Shown: one piece after another, positions 47,574 through 58,767 of the stretch
How the letters are laid out: each line of letters begins with the position of its first letter
How positions within the stretch are numbered: position 1 is the first letter of the stretch
Source: Candidatus Nitrotoga sp. SPKER
GTDB lineage: Bacteria; Pseudomonadota; Gammaproteobacteria; Burkholderiales; Gallionellaceae
Length of the DNA stretch: 64,000 nucleotides
Direction of reading: 5' to 3'
Assembly (NCBI GenBank): GCA_003402285.1
Contig: QFXG01000015.1
Span: forward strand, 1-64,000
Program-made: the position numbers and the translations under genes
Notes under the pieces: generated by a model
What the model saw: only the letters and a program-made list of their open reading frames with translations
What the model was told of the DNA's origin: nothing
Databases searched by the model: none

Positions 47574-48926
47574 CTAAAATACGCGGCTAAAGTCGTTAAA
47601 CAACGCGAGAGCCATTAAGGTAACGAGCAGCACAATACCAATTTTCTGCCCTACCCCCCAAGCCTCCTCGGACATCGGACTGCCTTTAATTAACTCGACC
47701 ATATAATACAGCAAATGCCCGCCATCTAATAAGGGGATAGGCAGCAAATTCAACACCCCGAGGCTAATACTGATCAGCGCCAGGAAATTTAGATATGCGA
47801 CTATACCCATCTGTGCTGACTGTCCAGCATAATCGGCAATGGTAATTGGTCCGCTCAGATTTTTCAGCGACATTTCGCCTATGACCATTTTACCCAACGC
47901 CTTCAAACTTACCTTGGAAATTTCCCATGTTTTGCGTACGGCATGCCCGAATGCTGCAAGCGGCGCATAATAAACTTTAGTCAATAAAGCGTCGAGTTCA
48001 CGCTGATCTATGTACGGTGCTGCTCCAATCTTGCCTACTGTTGTATTCGCTTCGCTGCTTGCTTCAGGTGTGAGATTAAGAACCTGTAATGTGCCACTTC
48101 GTTCAATTTCCAACTTCATCAACTGTCCCGGATGACCACGCACTAACTCCACCAAATCTTTCCAATCTTCGATACTCTGGCTATCGACTCGCAAAATTTT
48201 ATCATTTGGGAGTAACCCTGCACGTTGAGCAACTCCTCCCTCTACCAATTTTCCGATAATGGGGCGCACCAAGGGCTGATAAGGTTGCAAACCCAGAGAA
48301 TGCAAAAAATTTTCATCCATATCATCCGGGGTGAGCGCTTTCAGACTAAGCACATGCTGAACTATTTCTCCTTGTGCCGTACGCGTTTCTATATGTGCTT
48401 CGGTAGCACCCTGCAGAGCAAGATCCAATAATACCCAGCTTACTTGCTCCCAACTCGGAATGGCTTGCTCATTAATGCTGACAATGGTTTCCTGCGCGTG
48501 CAAGGATGCTGTTGCTGCGGGGGTATTCGGTAATATTTTGCCCAGCACAGGTTTAAGGGTCGGCACACCATAGATGAATAACGCCCAGAATAACAAAATA
48601 GCCAGTAGTAAATTCGCCACCGGCCCCGCCACCACGATAGCTATGCGTTGCAGCACAGGTTTACGATTAAATGCAAGATGCAGCTCATGCGCTGCCACTA
48701 CACCCTCGCGCTCATCCAGCATCTTGACATAGCCGCCTAAAGGAATGGCGGAGATCACCCAATCTGTCTCGCTATTTGCAAAGCGTTTGGTATAAATTGT
48801 CTTGCCGAATCCAACTGAAAAACGTAACACTTTCACTCCACACATTCGGGCTACCCAGTAGTGTCCCATCTCATGGATCACCACAAGTATTGCTATAGCA
48901 GCAATGAAAGCCAGTAGTGTAATCAT
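47574..48926 (-). CDS. rseP: Site-2 intramembrane zinc protease RseP
   Basis: 450 residues from the ATG at 48926, which overlaps the dxr stop (ATGA). The zinc site HEMGH is near residue 20, followed by VLRFSVGFG. Two PDZ regions lie in the middle, and the C-terminal [14 protein letters not shown] supplies the third metal ligand. The enzyme cleaves anti-sigma-E in the envelope-stress pathway. Confidence 0.96.
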   Translation of the reverse strand: MITLLAFIAAIAILVVIHEMGHYWVARMCGVKVLRFSVGFGKTIYTKRFANSETDWVISAIPLGGYVKMLDEREGVVAAHELHLAFNRKPVLQRIAIVVAGPVANLLLAILLFWALFIYGVPTLKPVLGKILPNTPAATASLHAQETIVSINEQAIPSWEQVSWVLLDLALQGATEAHIETRTAQGEIVQHVLSLKALTPDDMDENFLHSLGLQPYQPLVRPIIGKLVEGGVAQRAGLLPNDKILRVDSQSIEDWKDLVELVRGHPGQLMKLEIERSGTLQVLNLTPEASSEANTTVGKIGAAPYIDQRELDALLTKVYYAPLAAFGHAVRKTWEISKVSLKALGKMVIGEMSLKNLSGPITIADYAGQSAQMGIVAYLNFLALISISLGVLNLLPIPLLDGGHLLYYMVELIKGSPMSEEAWGVGQKIGIVLLVTLMALALFNDFSRVF

Positions 48927-50134
48927 GAAAAACAAATCGTACTTTTTACTAATAATTCATTTGCCACCACGCGTGCAGCGGCATCCGCACTTAACACATC
49001 CTCCAGCGTATTAACCGTGGTTACCGGCAAATCAGCGAGTACATCTTCGATCAAACGGGGAATAGCAAGGAAAGGAATTTGTTTGTTTAGGAATGCGACC
49101 ACGGCCACTTCATTGACCGCATTGAGCACAGCAGGTGCTGTGCCACCAGCGCGCAAAGCTTGATAGGCCAAAATCAAACCCGGGAAACGAATAAAGTCCG
49201 GTTCGACAAAATCGAGCGTAGCCACCTTGAACAAATCCAACGGTTCAACACCTGTTTCAATGCGTTCCGGGTAAGCCAACGCATATGCGATCGGAATACG
49301 CATATCCGGGTTGCCCAGCTGCGCCAGTACCGAACCGTCCACATATTGCACCAATGAATGAATAATACTTTGCGGATGCACCACTACCTGAATCGCATCA
49401 GCTGGCGCATTAAACAGCCAGTGTGCCTCAATGACTTCGAGCCCCTTGTTTATCATGGTAGCGGAATCAACCGAAATCTTGCGTCCCATTACCCAATTAG
49501 GGTGCGCACACGCTTGTTCCGGTGTGACGTGTTGTAATGCAGATAAAGTAGCATTAAGAAAAGGACCACCAGACGCAGTAAGCAGAATTTTACTTATCCC
49601 GCTGGCAGCTAAACTATCCGTGTGATGACGGGAATAATCATGGGGCAAAGCCTGGAATATGGCGTTATGCTCACTATCAATGGGCAACAGAGTAGCGCCA
49701 TGTTTATGTACCAAATCCATAAACACTCGTCCCGCCATCACCAGTGCCTCTTTGTTCGCTAGCAGAATTTTTTTGCCTGCGCGTGCAGCAGCCAATGTAG
49801 GCCGCAACCCTGCTGCACCGACAATAGCTGCCATTACCGTATCCACCTCTGGCAATGCAGCAACCCGTTCCAGTGCTGCAACACCCCATAAAACTTCGAC
49901 ATCCATACCAGCTACAGCAATACGCTGTGTCAGACGCATGGCTGCCGCCTCGTCCAACAACACCGCATAGCGTGGCGCGAAGTGCATGCACTGCTCAAAC
50001 AGAATATTATCTTGACATTGTGCAGTAAGTGCCACGATACGATAGCGTTCAGGGTGACGCGCCACAACATCCAATGTACTAGTCCCTATGCTGCCAGTAG
50101 AACCCAGTATGGTGAGATGGCTTATGCTTTTCAT
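48923..50134 (-). CDS. dxr: 1-deoxy-D-xylulose 5-phosphate reductoisomerase
   Basis: 403 residues. The NADPH-binding start is [18 protein letters not shown], and NKEALVMAG and [10 protein letters not shown] are the catalytic and metal-binding blocks. It performs the committed step of the MEP isoprenoid pathway, which supplies the undecaprenyl chain made by the neighbouring uppS. It overlaps both neighbours by 4 bases. Confidence 0.97.
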   Translation of the reverse strand: MKSISHLTILGSTGSIGTSTLDVVARHPERYRIVALTAQCQDNILFEQCMHFAPRYAVLLDEAAAMRLTQRIAVAGMDVEVLWGVAALERVAALPEVDTVMAAIVGAAGLRPTLAAARAGKKILLANKEALVMAGRVFMDLVHKHGATLLPIDSEHNAIFQALPHDYSRHHTDSLAASGISKILLTASGGPFLNATLSALQHVTPEQACAHPNWVMGRKISVDSATMINKGLEVIEAHWLFNAPADAIQVVVHPQSIIHSLVQYVDGSVLAQLGNPDMRIPIAYALAYPERIETGVEPLDLFKVATLDFVEPDFIRFPGLILAYQALRAGGTAPAVLNAVNEVAVVAFLNKQIPFLAIPRLIEDVLADLPVTTVNTLEDVLSADAAARVVANELLVKSTICFS

Positions 50135-50952
50135 CCCACCCTTTGGAGCAAAATCACCATTGCAGCCAATGGTAAAGTTGAAGTCAAGGCATCAATGCGA
50201 TCCAGCAAGCCACCATGGCCGGGAAGCAATGTGCCGCTATCCTTAACTCCGGCTTGACGCTTAATGGCCGACTCGAACAGATCACCAATCACTGCCAGTC
50301 CCACCCACCCCCAAGATACGATTAACATACCGGGCAGCGCTTCGTAGTTCGTGAAAAGACCACTTGTCCAAACAATAAGCAACACGTAGACGGTAACTCC
50401 GAGCAGTGCACCGAACACGCCTTCCCAAGTCTTACCGGGACTAATATTGGGCGCAAGCTTGTTTTTGCCAAATTTGCGTCCACTGAAATACGCAGCAATG
50501 TCTGCCATCCATACTAGCCCAATCACCCCTAATAGCCACCAGGGATTGAGTATACGTAAGTCCATCATTGCCAAACCAGTCGGAATTAAGAGCATCCAAC
50601 CAGTTAGCATCATCAACAAGGGTTGACGCATGTGCCAACGAGCCATCAGCCAAAGTGGCACCATCACTAACCATAGCAGCGCCGACATACCATATATCAA
50701 CATATGCAACGACTCAAATTGTTCCGGATATTGCGTATCAAGCCCAACGATACCGAGCATTACAACCAGAGTCAGCCATAAATAAACACTAATCGTATTT
50801 TTCGACAGTTTGGCTAAGCGCGCCCATTCCAATGAAGCTTGCATCACCATGATAATCATTAACGCAGCCCACCCCAAAGTAGGCAATAAAAACAGCGCTA
50901 ACAGGAACAATACTAGTAAGATCGCTGCTGTAATTACTCGCTGCTTAAGCAT
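50131..50952 (-). CDS. cdsA: Phosphatidate cytidylyltransferase
   Basis: 273 residues from the ATG at 50952, overlapping the uppS end by 8 bases. It is polytopic, with about eight hydrophobic segments. The CDP-diglyceride signature is intact near the C-terminus: [20 protein letters not shown], followed by LLDRID. It makes CDP-diacylglycerol for phospholipid synthesis. Confidence 0.95.
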   Translation of the reverse strand: MLKQRVITAAILLVLFLLALFLLPTLGWAALMIIMVMQASLEWARLAKLSKNTISVYLWLTLVVMLGIVGLDTQYPEQFESLHMLIYGMSALLWLVMVPLWLMARWHMRQPLLMMLTGWMLLIPTGLAMMDLRILNPWWLLGVIGLVWMADIAAYFSGRKFGKNKLAPNISPGKTWEGVFGALLGVTVYVLLIVWTSGLFTNYEALPGMLIVSWGWVGLAVIGDLFESAIKRQAGVKDSGTLLPGHGGLLDRIDALTSTLPLAAMVILLQRVG

Positions 50953-51727
50953 TAAATTCCCCATCCTGCATTCGCTCGCTCCGAACTTGTTCACTCGTTC
51001 GGCCAAAGCGACGCTCCCGCGCATAGTAGGATTGGATAGCCAATTTCAATGCTTCCCCATCAAAGGCTGGCCACAATGTATCGGTGAAATATAACTCGGT
51101 ATAAGCCAATTGCCATAGCAGGAAATTGCTGATTCGTTGTTCACCACCGGTACGGATAAACAAATCTGGCTCAGGCGCATAATGCATGGAAAGGTATGCT
51201 TCCAGGTCTTCTTCATTAAAACCGCCAACAAGATCAGGGCGCGCTTGCAACATCTTCTGTGTAGCTTGCATAATATCCCAGCGTCCGCCATAGTCAGCAG
51301 CAACCGTAAGTGTCAAGCTAGCATTGTTTGTAGTTAACTGTTCCGCGTCCAAAATACGCTGATTCAAATTGACATCAAAACGGCTACGATCACCAATTAT
51401 TTTTAGCCGAATATTATTTTCATGTAATTTGAATACTTCGCGTTCAAGCATTTTCAGGAATAACTGCATCAGAAAGGAAACTTCGTCTGCCGGTCGACGC
51501 CAGTTCTCACTGCTAAAAGCAAATAGAGTCAGATATTCGACCCCCAGTTCGCGGCAGGTTTTCACGATCTCACGTACTGTTTCGACACCGCGTTGGTGCC
51601 CGGCAATACGTGGCAAATAGCGCTGCTTTGCCCAGCGACCATTACCATCCATGATAATGGCAATATGGCGTGGCACTTGAGGTATAGCTGGAACGATGCG
51701 AGTGGAACTTTGAAATAACGCCATCAA
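50945..51727 (-). CDS. uppS: Undecaprenyl diphosphate synthase
   Basis: 260 residues. The active-site block is [16 protein letters not shown] with the catalytic aspartate. [14 protein letters not shown] and the C-terminal [21 protein letters not shown] are the other conserved blocks. It makes the C55 lipid carrier for peptidoglycan, O-antigen and capsule. It is followed by cdsA with an 8-base overlap. Confidence 0.97.
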   Translation of the reverse strand: MMALFQSSTRIVPAIPQVPRHIAIIMDGNGRWAKQRYLPRIAGHQRGVETVREIVKTCRELGVEYLTLFAFSSENWRRPADEVSFLMQLFLKMLEREVFKLHENNIRLKIIGDRSRFDVNLNQRILDAEQLTTNNASLTLTVAADYGGRWDIMQATQKMLQARPDLVGGFNEEDLEAYLSMHYAPEPDLFIRTGGEQRISNFLLWQLAYTELYFTDTLWPAFDGEALKLAIQSYYARERRFGRTSEQVRSERMQDGEFNA

Positions 51728-51827
51728 GAACCTCTAAAGCAATCTCGCGAGGACAGCGACCATTTTGGTAGCACAAGCAAACAATATGCTCGCTTTCTTA
51801 TGGTATACCACTCCATATACAGTGCAG

Positions 51828-52385
51828 TTAAACGGCCATCAGATCAACTTCTTTTATTTGCAACAGCTTATCTATATCTACTACGAAATGATCAGTAAGT
51901 TTTTGCACCTCATCCTGCCCACGGCGCTCATCGTCTTCACCGATTTCTTTATCTTTGAATAATTTTTTAAGATGCTCATTGGCATCGCGACGCACATTAC
52001 GTATAGCTACCTTAGCATTCTCCGATTCACTGCGCACTACCTTGATCAAGTCACGGCGACGCTCTTCGGTCAACATCGGCATGGGTACACGGATTAGATC
52101 CCCATTGGTCGCCGGATTCAGCCCCAGATCAGCATCACGTATCGCCTTCTCCACTGCTCCAATCATATTTTTTTCCCACGGTTGTACTCCGATGGTGCGT
52201 GCATCAATCAAAGTCACATTAGCAACTTGGCTAATCAATGTGGGACTGCCGTAATAATCTACGGTCACATGATCCAGAATACCAGTATGTGCCCTACCAG
52301 TACGAATTTTGCCGAAATCCACCTTAAGCGTTTCCAGCGTCTTATTCATCTTCTGTTCAGCATTTTTTTTGATATCAGAAATCAT
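51828..52385 (-). CDS. frr: Ribosome recycling factor
   Basis: 185 residues from the ATG at 52385, exactly the typical length. The alternative ATG at 52394 would sit on top of the GGAGA Shine-Dalgarno, whereas 52385 has proper spacing. It opens [18 protein letters not shown], and [11 protein letters not shown] is the conserved loop. It splits post-termination ribosomes with EF-G. Confidence 0.97.
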   Translation of the reverse strand: MISDIKKNAEQKMNKTLETLKVDFGKIRTGRAHTGILDHVTVDYYGSPTLISQVANVTLIDARTIGVQPWEKNMIGAVEKAIRDADLGLNPATNGDLIRVPMPMLTEERRRDLIKVVRSESENAKVAIRNVRRDANEHLKKLFKDKEIGEDDERRGQDEVQKLTDHFVVDIDKLLQIKEVDLMAV

Positions 52386-52400
52386 TATATTCATTCTCCA

Positions 52401-53123
52401 TCAGTTACAGTGTACCAGCGTCCCTTCATCCTGCCCCATTACTACGCGCTTCAACGCGTCATGCTTGAAGATGCTGAATACAATAATCGGCAAGCTCTGA
52501 TCACGGCACAAAGTCAGTGCAGTGGCATCCATTACCTTAAGGTTTTTATTAATCGCTTCATCAAAACTCAATTTTTGATAGCGAATAGCGGCAGGATCAA
52601 GTTTTGGGTCAGCAGTATATACCCCGTCTACCTTGGTCGCCTTAATGACAACTTCCGCATCCATTTCCACGCCACGTAAAGCAGCTGCGGTATCGGTGGT
52701 GAAAAATGGATTGCCCGTTCCGGCAGCAAATATCACCACTTTGCCATCCTCCAGGTAGCGCAATGCCTTGCCTCGTATAAATGGTTCAGCCACTTGTTCC
52801 AGGTTGAGAGCCGACTGCACCCGACAATCCAAACCGAAGCGTTTCATAGCATCCTGCAAAGCCATGGCGTTCATAACAGTAGCCAGCATTCCCATATAGT
52901 CAGCCGTGGCGCGATCCATTCCGGCAGCGGCTGGCGCAACTCCACGAAAGATATTGCCACCACCGATCACCACCGCCACCTGTACACCCAGTTCAACCAC
53001 CTCGCCAATCTCGCTAACAATGCGCTCAATCACAGCACGATTAATTCCGTAACTATCATCGCCCATCAGGGCTTCCCCGGAAAGTTTGAGCAGGATGCGC
53101 TTATATGCTGGAGCAGTTGGCAT
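52401..53123 (-). CDS. pyrH: UMP kinase
   Basis: 240 residues of the amino-acid-kinase fold. It has [13 protein letters not shown] at the start, [13 protein letters not shown] and the acceptor-site [11 protein letters not shown]. It phosphorylates UMP to UDP. It sits in the conserved tsf-pyrH-frr order, 4 bases after tsf. Confidence 0.97.
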   Translation of the reverse strand: MPTAPAYKRILLKLSGEALMGDDSYGINRAVIERIVSEIGEVVELGVQVAVVIGGGNIFRGVAPAAAGMDRATADYMGMLATVMNAMALQDAMKRFGLDCRVQSALNLEQVAEPFIRGKALRYLEDGKVVIFAAGTGNPFFTTDTAAALRGVEMDAEVVIKATKVDGVYTADPKLDPAAIRYQKLSFDEAINKNLKVMDATALTLCRDQSLPIIVFSIFKHDALKRVVMGQDEGTLVHCN

Positions 53124-53127
53124 TTAC

Positions 53128-54006
53128 TTATACCTTTGCAGCAGCAGCAACTTCGGCAGCGTAATCCACCACAACTTTCTCTATACCCTCCCCCACCACG
53201 AACATCTGAAACGCATTGACCTTCACGTTATGGGTGGACAATAGTTTTTCTACCAAAATATCGGGATCCTTCACGAAAGGTTGGCCCAGAAGAGTAACTT
53301 CAGCTAGATACTTGGCAATACGTCCATCCACCATCTTTTCAATAATATTGGCCGGCTTTCCGCTTTCTGCGGCTTGTGCGGTGTATACCTTACGTTCAGT
53401 ATCAAGCAACTCTTGAGAAACCTGCTCTTTGGAAACACATATCGGCTTGCTCGCAGCGATATGCATCGCCAAATCTTTACCTAATGCATCGTCACCACCA
53501 CTGATATCTAAAAGCACACCAATTTTGCTGCCGTGCAAATAAGACACCACCTTACCCGTTGTGCTATAACGCACGAAACGTCGCACACTGACATTTTCAC
53601 CCAACTTCATAATTAGTGACTTGCGCGCATCTTCCACACTGTCACCACCCGCCAATACAACTGCGGACAACGCCTCAGAATCATTTGGATTATTTTGTGC
53701 AATGGCTTGTGCCACACTATTCGAAAATGCCATAAAAGCATCATTCTTTGCCATAAAATCAGTTTCGCAATTCACTTCCACCAGTGCACCGACTTTACCA
53801 TCTCCACTAATAAAAGCACTCACCAAACCCTCAGCTGCTATGCGCGAAGCTGCCTTACTAGCCTTGGCACCGCTCTTAATGCGTAGAAACTCTTCAGCTG
53901 CCTTGAAGTCGCCATTCGTTTCAACTAGCGCCTTTTTACAATCCATCATGCCGAGACCAGTTGCTTCACGTAAATCTTTTACCATGCCTGCGGTAATTTC
54001 CGCCAT
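53128..54006 (-). CDS. tsf: Elongation factor Ts
   Basis: 292 residues. An N-terminal UBA-like domain ([19 protein letters not shown]) is followed by the Tu-binding block [14 protein letters not shown] and two core subdomains. It is the nucleotide-exchange factor for EF-Tu and is co-transcribed with rpsB across a hairpin. Confidence 0.97.
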   Translation of the reverse strand: MAEITAGMVKDLREATGLGMMDCKKALVETNGDFKAAEEFLRIKSGAKASKAASRIAAEGLVSAFISGDGKVGALVEVNCETDFMAKNDAFMAFSNSVAQAIAQNNPNDSEALSAVVLAGGDSVEDARKSLIMKLGENVSVRRFVRYSTTGKVVSYLHGSKIGVLLDISGGDDALGKDLAMHIAASKPICVSKEQVSQELLDTERKVYTAQAAESGKPANIIEKMVDGRIAKYLAEVTLLGQPFVKDPDILVEKLLSTHNVKVNAFQMFVVGEGIEKVVVDYAAEVAAAAKV

Positions 54007-54034
54007 TTCCCACTCCTTGAAAACATAACCTAAA

Positions 54035-54056
54035 AAAAGGGGCTATTGCCCCTTTT
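54035..54056 (-). terminator. Attenuator/terminator hairpin between rpsB and tsf
   Basis: A 9-bp stem (AAAAGGGGC / GCCCCTTTT) with a 4-base loop is followed on the reverse strand by a run of T. It can partly terminate rpsB transcripts, giving more S2 than EF-Ts; rpsB-tsf attenuators are known in enteric bacteria. Confidence 0.8.
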
Positions 54057-54073
54057 GGCCAAACAAATACAGC

Positions 54074-54799
54074 TTACGCCGCCTGATCTTCGACCTGTGC
54101 CACAACCTCGTTAAGCGCCTGTTCGCGTCCTTCCAGTACTGCATCAGCCATCCCACGCGCATATAGGCGTATCGCCTGACTGGAATCGTCGTTACCCGGA
54201 ATAACATAATCGACACCTAACGGAGTATGGTTGGTATCTACCACACCAATCACCGGAATATTCAGCTTCTGTGCTTCTACAATAGCGCCCTTTTGATAAC
54301 CAACATCAATCACAAAAATTGCAGTAGGTAGATTCTGCATATTCTTGATACCACCAAGGCTGCGATCCAGCTTTTCCAGCTCACGCTGCATCATCAAACC
54401 TTCTTTTTTAGAAACTTTTTCCATGGCTACACTATCCAGCATCATGGCTTCCAGCTCATGCAAACGCTTAACAGATTGCTGTACCGTCTTGAAATTAGTG
54501 AGCATACCGCCCAGCCAGCGATGATCAACAAAAGGGCTGCCACAACGAAGCGCCTCCTCTTTAATAATTTCACGCGCTTGGCGCTTAGTCGCAACAAACA
54601 ATACTGTGCCCTTATTGGCAGAAATTTTGCGCACAAACTTCACCGCGTCGTTATACATAACAACGGTTTTTTCTAGATTGATAATATGAATTTTGTTACG
54701 ATGGCCAAAAATAAAAGGAGCCATTTTGGGATTCCAATAACGAGTTTGATGTCCAAAATGGACGCCCGCTTCCAGCATTTGACGCATAATTACAGCCAT
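54074..54799 (-). CDS. rpsB: 30S ribosomal protein S2
   Basis: 241 residues. It has the family blocks [42 protein letters not shown] and [16 protein letters not shown] lies eight bases before the ATG. It is the first gene of the rpsB-tsf-pyrH-frr cluster and has a leader of about 120 bases. Confidence 0.98.
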   Translation of the reverse strand: MAVIMRQMLEAGVHFGHQTRYWNPKMAPFIFGHRNKIHIINLEKTVVMYNDAVKFVRKISANKGTVLFVATKRQAREIIKEEALRCGSPFVDHRWLGGMLTNFKTVQQSVKRLHELEAMMLDSVAMEKVSKKEGLMMQRELEKLDRSLGGIKNMQNLPTAIFVIDVGYQKGAIVEAQKLNIPVIGVVDTNHTPLGVDYVIPGNDDSSQAIRLYARGMADAVLEGREQALNEVVAQVEDQAA

Positions 54800-55218
54800 A
54801 ATTACTCCACGTGTTAAGGGTTAAAGTCTTCCACTCGTCAAATCGACCCTTACAGGCACCCCAACATGAACGAATGTGCGAATTTCCTGCATACTTTAAA
54901 GTTATGCCAAATAAGCAGGGCGCACATTGTAACCCAAGCCCCCAATCAACTCAAACACAGGCCCTTAAATATACCTGAATCCATAGCTCAAAAAATGCAA
55001 CAAAATACTCAAGGCCATCACACTTTGCCTTTAAATATCTGCATCGAATTCATCGGACTCCCTTACATAAATGCAGTCTATAATAATGCAGGCAATCACC
55101 CAGCTTAACCTTGAAACAATACGCAAAACGAAAAAGCTTCCACGTATCAAGCCATGAGATGCTTGCCTTGTATGAGAATTTTATTAACAATGACATCCCC
55201 ATAAAGGAAATTACCTAA
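54800..55218. other. Divergent intergenic region rpsB / bcp
   Basis: About 420 bases. The half near rpsB holds its leader and promoter. In the leader, two 7-base arms (54815-54821 and 54846-54852, TAAGGGT / ACCCTTA) can pair near the ribosome-binding site, a plausible site for S2 autoregulation. I see no gene in the half near bcp. Confidence 0.55.
54926..54954 (-). promoter_or_regulatory. Sigma-70 promoter of rpsB
   Basis: On the reverse strand TTGAGT (-35, 54949-54954) and TACAAT (-10, 54926-54931) are separated by 17 bp. Transcription would begin about 120 bases before the rpsB start codon. Confidence 0.65.
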
Positions 55219-55680
55219 ATGATTGATCAAGCTATTGCCGATTTCATCATACCAGCCACTGATGGAGTGATGTTCAAACTCTCTGCCGCACGTGGTAAAT
55301 CATTAGTAATTTATTTCTATCCCAAGGACGACACTCCGGGATGTACGACTGAAAGCCAACAATTTCGCGATCTGTATGCAGATTTTAAAAAGGCTGATTG
55401 TGAGGTGGTTGGCATTTCACGCGACAGCATAGAGTCGCATGAAAAATTCAAAGCTAAATTCAATCTGCCGTTCGCTTTACTTGCCGATTCAGAAGAAACT
55501 GTATGTGAGCAGTTCGGTGTAATTAAAATGAAAAATCTCTATGGCAAACAAGTGCGGGGCATCGAGCGCAGCACTTTCGTGCTCGACCAAAATGGCATAC
55601 TGCGTGGCAAATGGCGCGGTGTTAAAGTAGATGGTCACGCCCAGGAAATATTGCAATTCGTGCAATCTCTAACCACATAA
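55219..55680 (+). CDS. bcp: Peroxiredoxin, Bcp/PrxQ type
   Basis: 153 residues of thioredoxin fold. The peroxidatic cysteine is C42 in FYPKDDTPGCTTESQQFRDL. The resolving cysteine found five residues later in many PrxQ proteins is absent (Gln47), so it probably works as a 1-Cys or atypical enzyme using another cysteine (C62, or the one in ETVCEQFG). It reduces hydrogen and organic peroxides. It lies 8 bases before the phoH gene, likely one transcript. Confidence 0.92.
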   Translation: MIDQAIADFIIPATDGVMFKLSAARGKSLVIYFYPKDDTPGCTTESQQFRDLYADFKKADCEVVGISRDSIESHEKFKAKFNLPFALLADSEETVCEQFGVIKMKNLYGKQVRGIERSTFVLDQNGILRGKWRGVKVDGHAQEILQFVQSLTT

Positions 55681-55688
55681 GGAACATC

Positions 55689-57104
55689 ATGCCCCCCCGC
55701 AAAATAGTGGCTGAAAATCATGCGACCAAATTATTCGTACTTGATACCAATGTATTAATGCACGATCCAACCAGCCTGTTTCGCTTTGAGGAACACGACG
55801 TTTACTTACCGATATTTGTGCTGGAAGAGCTGGACAACAATAAAAAAGGCATGACTGAAGTCGCACGGAATGCACGCCAAGCCAGTCGATTCTTAGACTC
55901 TTTAGTCAGCGAGAGTACACATAACATGGATGCCGGCGTACCCTTACAAACGCCAAACAATAAAAGCGCTACCGGTCGCCTGTTTTTGCAAACCCAGTTC
56001 ATTACCAACGAATTGCCTGCCAATATGGCAATCGGCAAAGCTGACAACGCTATCCTCGGGGTAGTCATGTATCTTCACAACCAGCAACCCAAGCGTTCCG
56101 TGATCCTGGTCAGTAAGGACATCAACATGCGCATTAAAGCGCGTGCACTGGGACTGGATGCGCAGGATTATTTTAATGACAAGGTGCTGGAAGATACCGA
56201 CCTACTTTACAGCGGCGTACTGGCATTACCGCAGGATTTTTGGGATAAACATGGCAAGGATATGAAATCCGGGCCACAAGGTGAGCACACTTTTTACAAT
56301 ATTCAGGGGCCGTTATGCTGTGACATGCTGTTAAATCAATTCGTTTATCAGGAAAACGGTGGCCATCCTTTCTATGCCGTCGTCACAGAGCAGAATGACA
56401 ACACTGCCATGTTGCGCACGCTGACTGACTATACCCATACCAAAAATGCCATCTGGGGAATTACTGCACGTAATCGCGAACAGAGCTTTGTACTCAATCT
56501 GCTGATGAACCCAGAGATTGATTTTGTTACCCTGCTCGGTCAGGCGGGTACCGGCAAGACCCTGCTAACCCTTGCTGCGGGGTTGGTGCAAATGCTGGAA
56601 CATAAATTGTATTCAGAAATCATCATGACCCGCGTCACCGTGCCGGTTGGTGAAGACATTGGTTTCTTACCGGGCACCGAGGAAGAAAAAATGTCGCCCT
56701 GGATGGGCGCGCTGGACGACAATTTGGATGTACTGAACAAGCCCAGCGACGAAAGTGGAGAATGGGGGCGAGCCGCCACACGCGACTTAATCCGTTCACG
56801 TATCAAGATCAAATCCCTCAACTTCATGCGTGGACGCACTTTTTTGAATAAATATCTGATCATTGATGAAGCCCAAAACCTTACACCCAAACAGATGAAA
56901 ACGCTGATCACGCGCGCTGGCCCGGGCACCAAGGTAGTATGCATGGGCAACATCGCACAGATTGACACACCTTACTTGACCGAAGGCAGCTCCGGGCTGA
57001 CTTATGTCGTAGATCGTTTTAAGGGCTGGCAACATAGCGGACATGTCACCTTGCAAAGGGGAGAGCGATCACGCCTGGCCGACCATGCCGGAGAGGTACT
57101 GTGA
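55689..57104 (+). CDS. PIN domain - PhoH-like ATPase
   Basis: 471 residues. The N-terminal PIN nuclease domain (about 10-150) has the acidic residues of LFVLDTNVLMHD, LEELDNNKKG and DNAILGV. The PhoH2-type ATPase domain has Walker A GQAGTGKT (about 284-291) and Walker B LIIDEAQNLTP. Homologous PIN-PhoH proteins are RNA helicase/RNase enzymes. It is full length (YlaK/PhoH2 type). It follows bcp closely. Confidence 0.9.
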   Translation: MPPRKIVAENHATKLFVLDTNVLMHDPTSLFRFEEHDVYLPIFVLEELDNNKKGMTEVARNARQASRFLDSLVSESTHNMDAGVPLQTPNNKSATGRLFLQTQFITNELPANMAIGKADNAILGVVMYLHNQQPKRSVILVSKDINMRIKARALGLDAQDYFNDKVLEDTDLLYSGVLALPQDFWDKHGKDMKSGPQGEHTFYNIQGPLCCDMLLNQFVYQENGGHPFYAVVTEQNDNTAMLRTLTDYTHTKNAIWGITARNREQSFVLNLLMNPEIDFVTLLGQAGTGKTLLTLAAGLVQMLEHKLYSEIIMTRVTVPVGEDIGFLPGTEEEKMSPWMGALDDNLDVLNKPSDESGEWGRAATRDLIRSRIKIKSLNFMRGRTFLNKYLIIDEAQNLTPKQMKTLITRAGPGTKVVCMGNIAQIDTPYLTEGSSGLTYVVDRFKGWQHSGHVTLQRGERSRLADHAGEVL

Positions 57105-57209
57105 GTAGCAGTCTGCGTTATCTTAAATTTCAATTTTTTCCAACTCCTTAGTACTCACATGAAAAACATAGAAATTGAGTTGTCAAATTACCTATTTTCA
57201 AGATAGCCA

Positions 57210-57605
57210 ATGAGCGAAAAAATCCAAAAACCAGACGCCATCTGGCGCGACGAACTTACCCCAGAACAATACAAAGTATGCCGTCAGTGCGGCACTGAGC
57301 CCGCATTTACTGGTGCATACTGGGATTGCCATGACAGCGGACTGTATCGCTGTGTGTGCTGTGGTAAAGCACTATTTGATTCAAATGTAAAATATGAATC
57401 TGGCAGCGGCTGGCCTAGCTTCTGGCAGGCACACCATCCTGACAGCATCACTGTAAAAAAAGATAACAGCCATGGTATGGAGCGCACGGAAGTTTTATGT
57501 AGTCGCTGTGATGCCCATCTTGGCCATATATTCGAAGATGGCCCGGAACCGACAGGAATACGCTACTGCATCAATTCTGCCGCACTAACGCTAGACCGAG
57601 AATAA
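57210..57605 (+). CDS. msrB: Peptide methionine-R-sulfoxide reductase
   Basis: 131 residues. The catalytic cysteine is C120 in RYCINSAAL. Zinc-binding CxxC pairs are CVCC and CSRC, and SGWPSFW and HLGHIFEDGPEPTG are the family blocks. It repairs R-methionine sulfoxide. It is adjacent to bcp and phoH, making a small oxidative-damage group. Confidence 0.96.
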   Translation: MSEKIQKPDAIWRDELTPEQYKVCRQCGTEPAFTGAYWDCHDSGLYRCVCCGKALFDSNVKYESGSGWPSFWQAHHPDSITVKKDNSHGMERTEVLCSRCDAHLGHIFEDGPEPTGIRYCINSAALTLDRE

Positions 57606-57628
57606 ATTTCCCTGCATAACCGATCTCC

Positions 57629-58171
57629 ATGAAATTATTATTTGACCTATTCCCCGTTATCCTGTTCTTTATCGCTTTCAAAGTGTTCAACGTTTATGTT
57701 GCCACGGGGACTGCGATTGTTGCCACTATCGCCCAAATTGGATGGGTTAAGTGGAGGCACGGCAAAGTAGATACCATGCTCTGGGTAAGCTTTGCCATAA
57801 TCGCCGTATTCGGTGGCGCGACACTCATTCTGCACGATGAGACTTTCATCAAATTTAAACCTACCATTTTATATTGGATATTTGCCATCATACTGTTGGG
57901 TTCTAATTTAGTTTTGAAAAAGAATCTGATGCGTATTTTGTTGAAGGAAAAAATCACACTCCCAACCAAGGTATGGAACCAACTCAACTTAGGCTGGAGT
58001 TTATTTTTTGTTCTACTCGGCGTTGTAAACTTATATGTTGCATTTAACTTCTCTACAGATGCATGGGTTAATTTCAAACTTTTTGGCACCACTGGAATGA
58101 TGCTAGTATTCGTACTGCTACAAGCAATGGCGTTATCAAAATACGTGCAAGAAGAAGAGGAAAATAACTAA
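57629..58171 (+). CDS. yciB: Septation protein A / intracellular septation YciB
   Basis: 180-residue inner-membrane protein with about five membrane segments. It opens with [16 protein letters not shown], then [17 protein letters not shown] and [21 protein letters not shown], all typical of the YciB/IspZ family. It affects cell envelope and septum integrity. It lies 24 bases after msrB. Confidence 0.93.
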   Translation: MKLLFDLFPVILFFIAFKVFNVYVATGTAIVATIAQIGWVKWRHGKVDTMLWVSFAIIAVFGGATLILHDETFIKFKPTILYWIFAIILLGSNLVLKKNLMRILLKEKITLPTKVWNQLNLGWSLFFVLLGVVNLYVAFNFSTDAWVNFKLFGTTGMMLVFVLLQAMALSKYVQEEEENN

Positions 58172-58223
58172 ATCTATTTCTTGCTTGTTTTGCATCGCAC
58201 GCCCCCAAGCATTTCAACTACTA

Positions 58224-58755
58224 TAGACCCGGCACGATGCATAAATGAACTTTTTTGATGTTTGTGGTATGGAAAAAAAATGCCCGTAAACAGTCACGAA
58301 AAGCACTGCATGAACGACGCAAGCAAGTGATTCGTATGCACCGCAAAGGCGTGACGATGATGAAGATTGTGGCGCAAACAGGACTGAGCTGGACGGCAGT
58401 CAATACGGCGCTGCGGTTATATTCAAAGATACAGGCCGCAAAGTGTTTCTGATACGGGACAATTTCAGAGTTTATCACAGCACACCTGTAAAGGCTTGGG
58501 CTGCTGAGAACGCACAGAAAATCGAATTGTTTTACTTACCCAGCTACAGCCCTGAACTTAACCCCAAGCAAAAACTAAATGCGGATCTCAAACACATCTT
58601 CACTTCAAAGGTGCCAGTACGCACCAAGGCAAAGCTCAGAGCTGCTACGGCAGATTACATGACCATGCTTGAGCAAAACCCCGAACACGTGCGCCATTAT
58701 TTCGACGATCCCCAAATCGCCTATGCCGCTTCATGAATAATTCGTGCCGGATCAA
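58224..58755 (+). mobile_element. IS630-family element, internally deleted, both ends present
   Basis: A 532-bp element bounded by imperfect terminal inverted repeats. CTATAGACCCGGCACGA on the left and CTATTGATCCGGCACGA (reverse complement of 58742-58758) on the right match at 15 of 17 bases, and TA flanks both sides (58222-58223, 58756-58757), the IS630 target duplication. Full-length elements are about 1.1 kb, so roughly half the transposase is missing. It sits between yciB and pgl and disrupts neither. Confidence 0.85.
58255..58736 (+). pseudogene. IS630 transposase, deleted and frame-broken
   Basis: The N-terminal part (58255-58452) keeps the helix-turn-helix region RKQVIRMHRKGVTMMKIVAQTG, then stops. 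The C-terminal part lies in another frame, runs to 58736, and is readable upstream as KDTGRKVFLIRDNFRVYHS followed by LPSYSPELNPKQKLNADLKH (DDE_3 signature). The middle, including the first catalytic aspartate region, is missing, so it cannot make an active enzyme. Confidence 0.85.
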
Positions 58756-58767
58756 TAGGTAAATTGT

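Noticed and set aside
52182-52679. 165-codon forward frame across frr and pyrH
   Set aside because: Antisense to two certain genes, with no homology signal.
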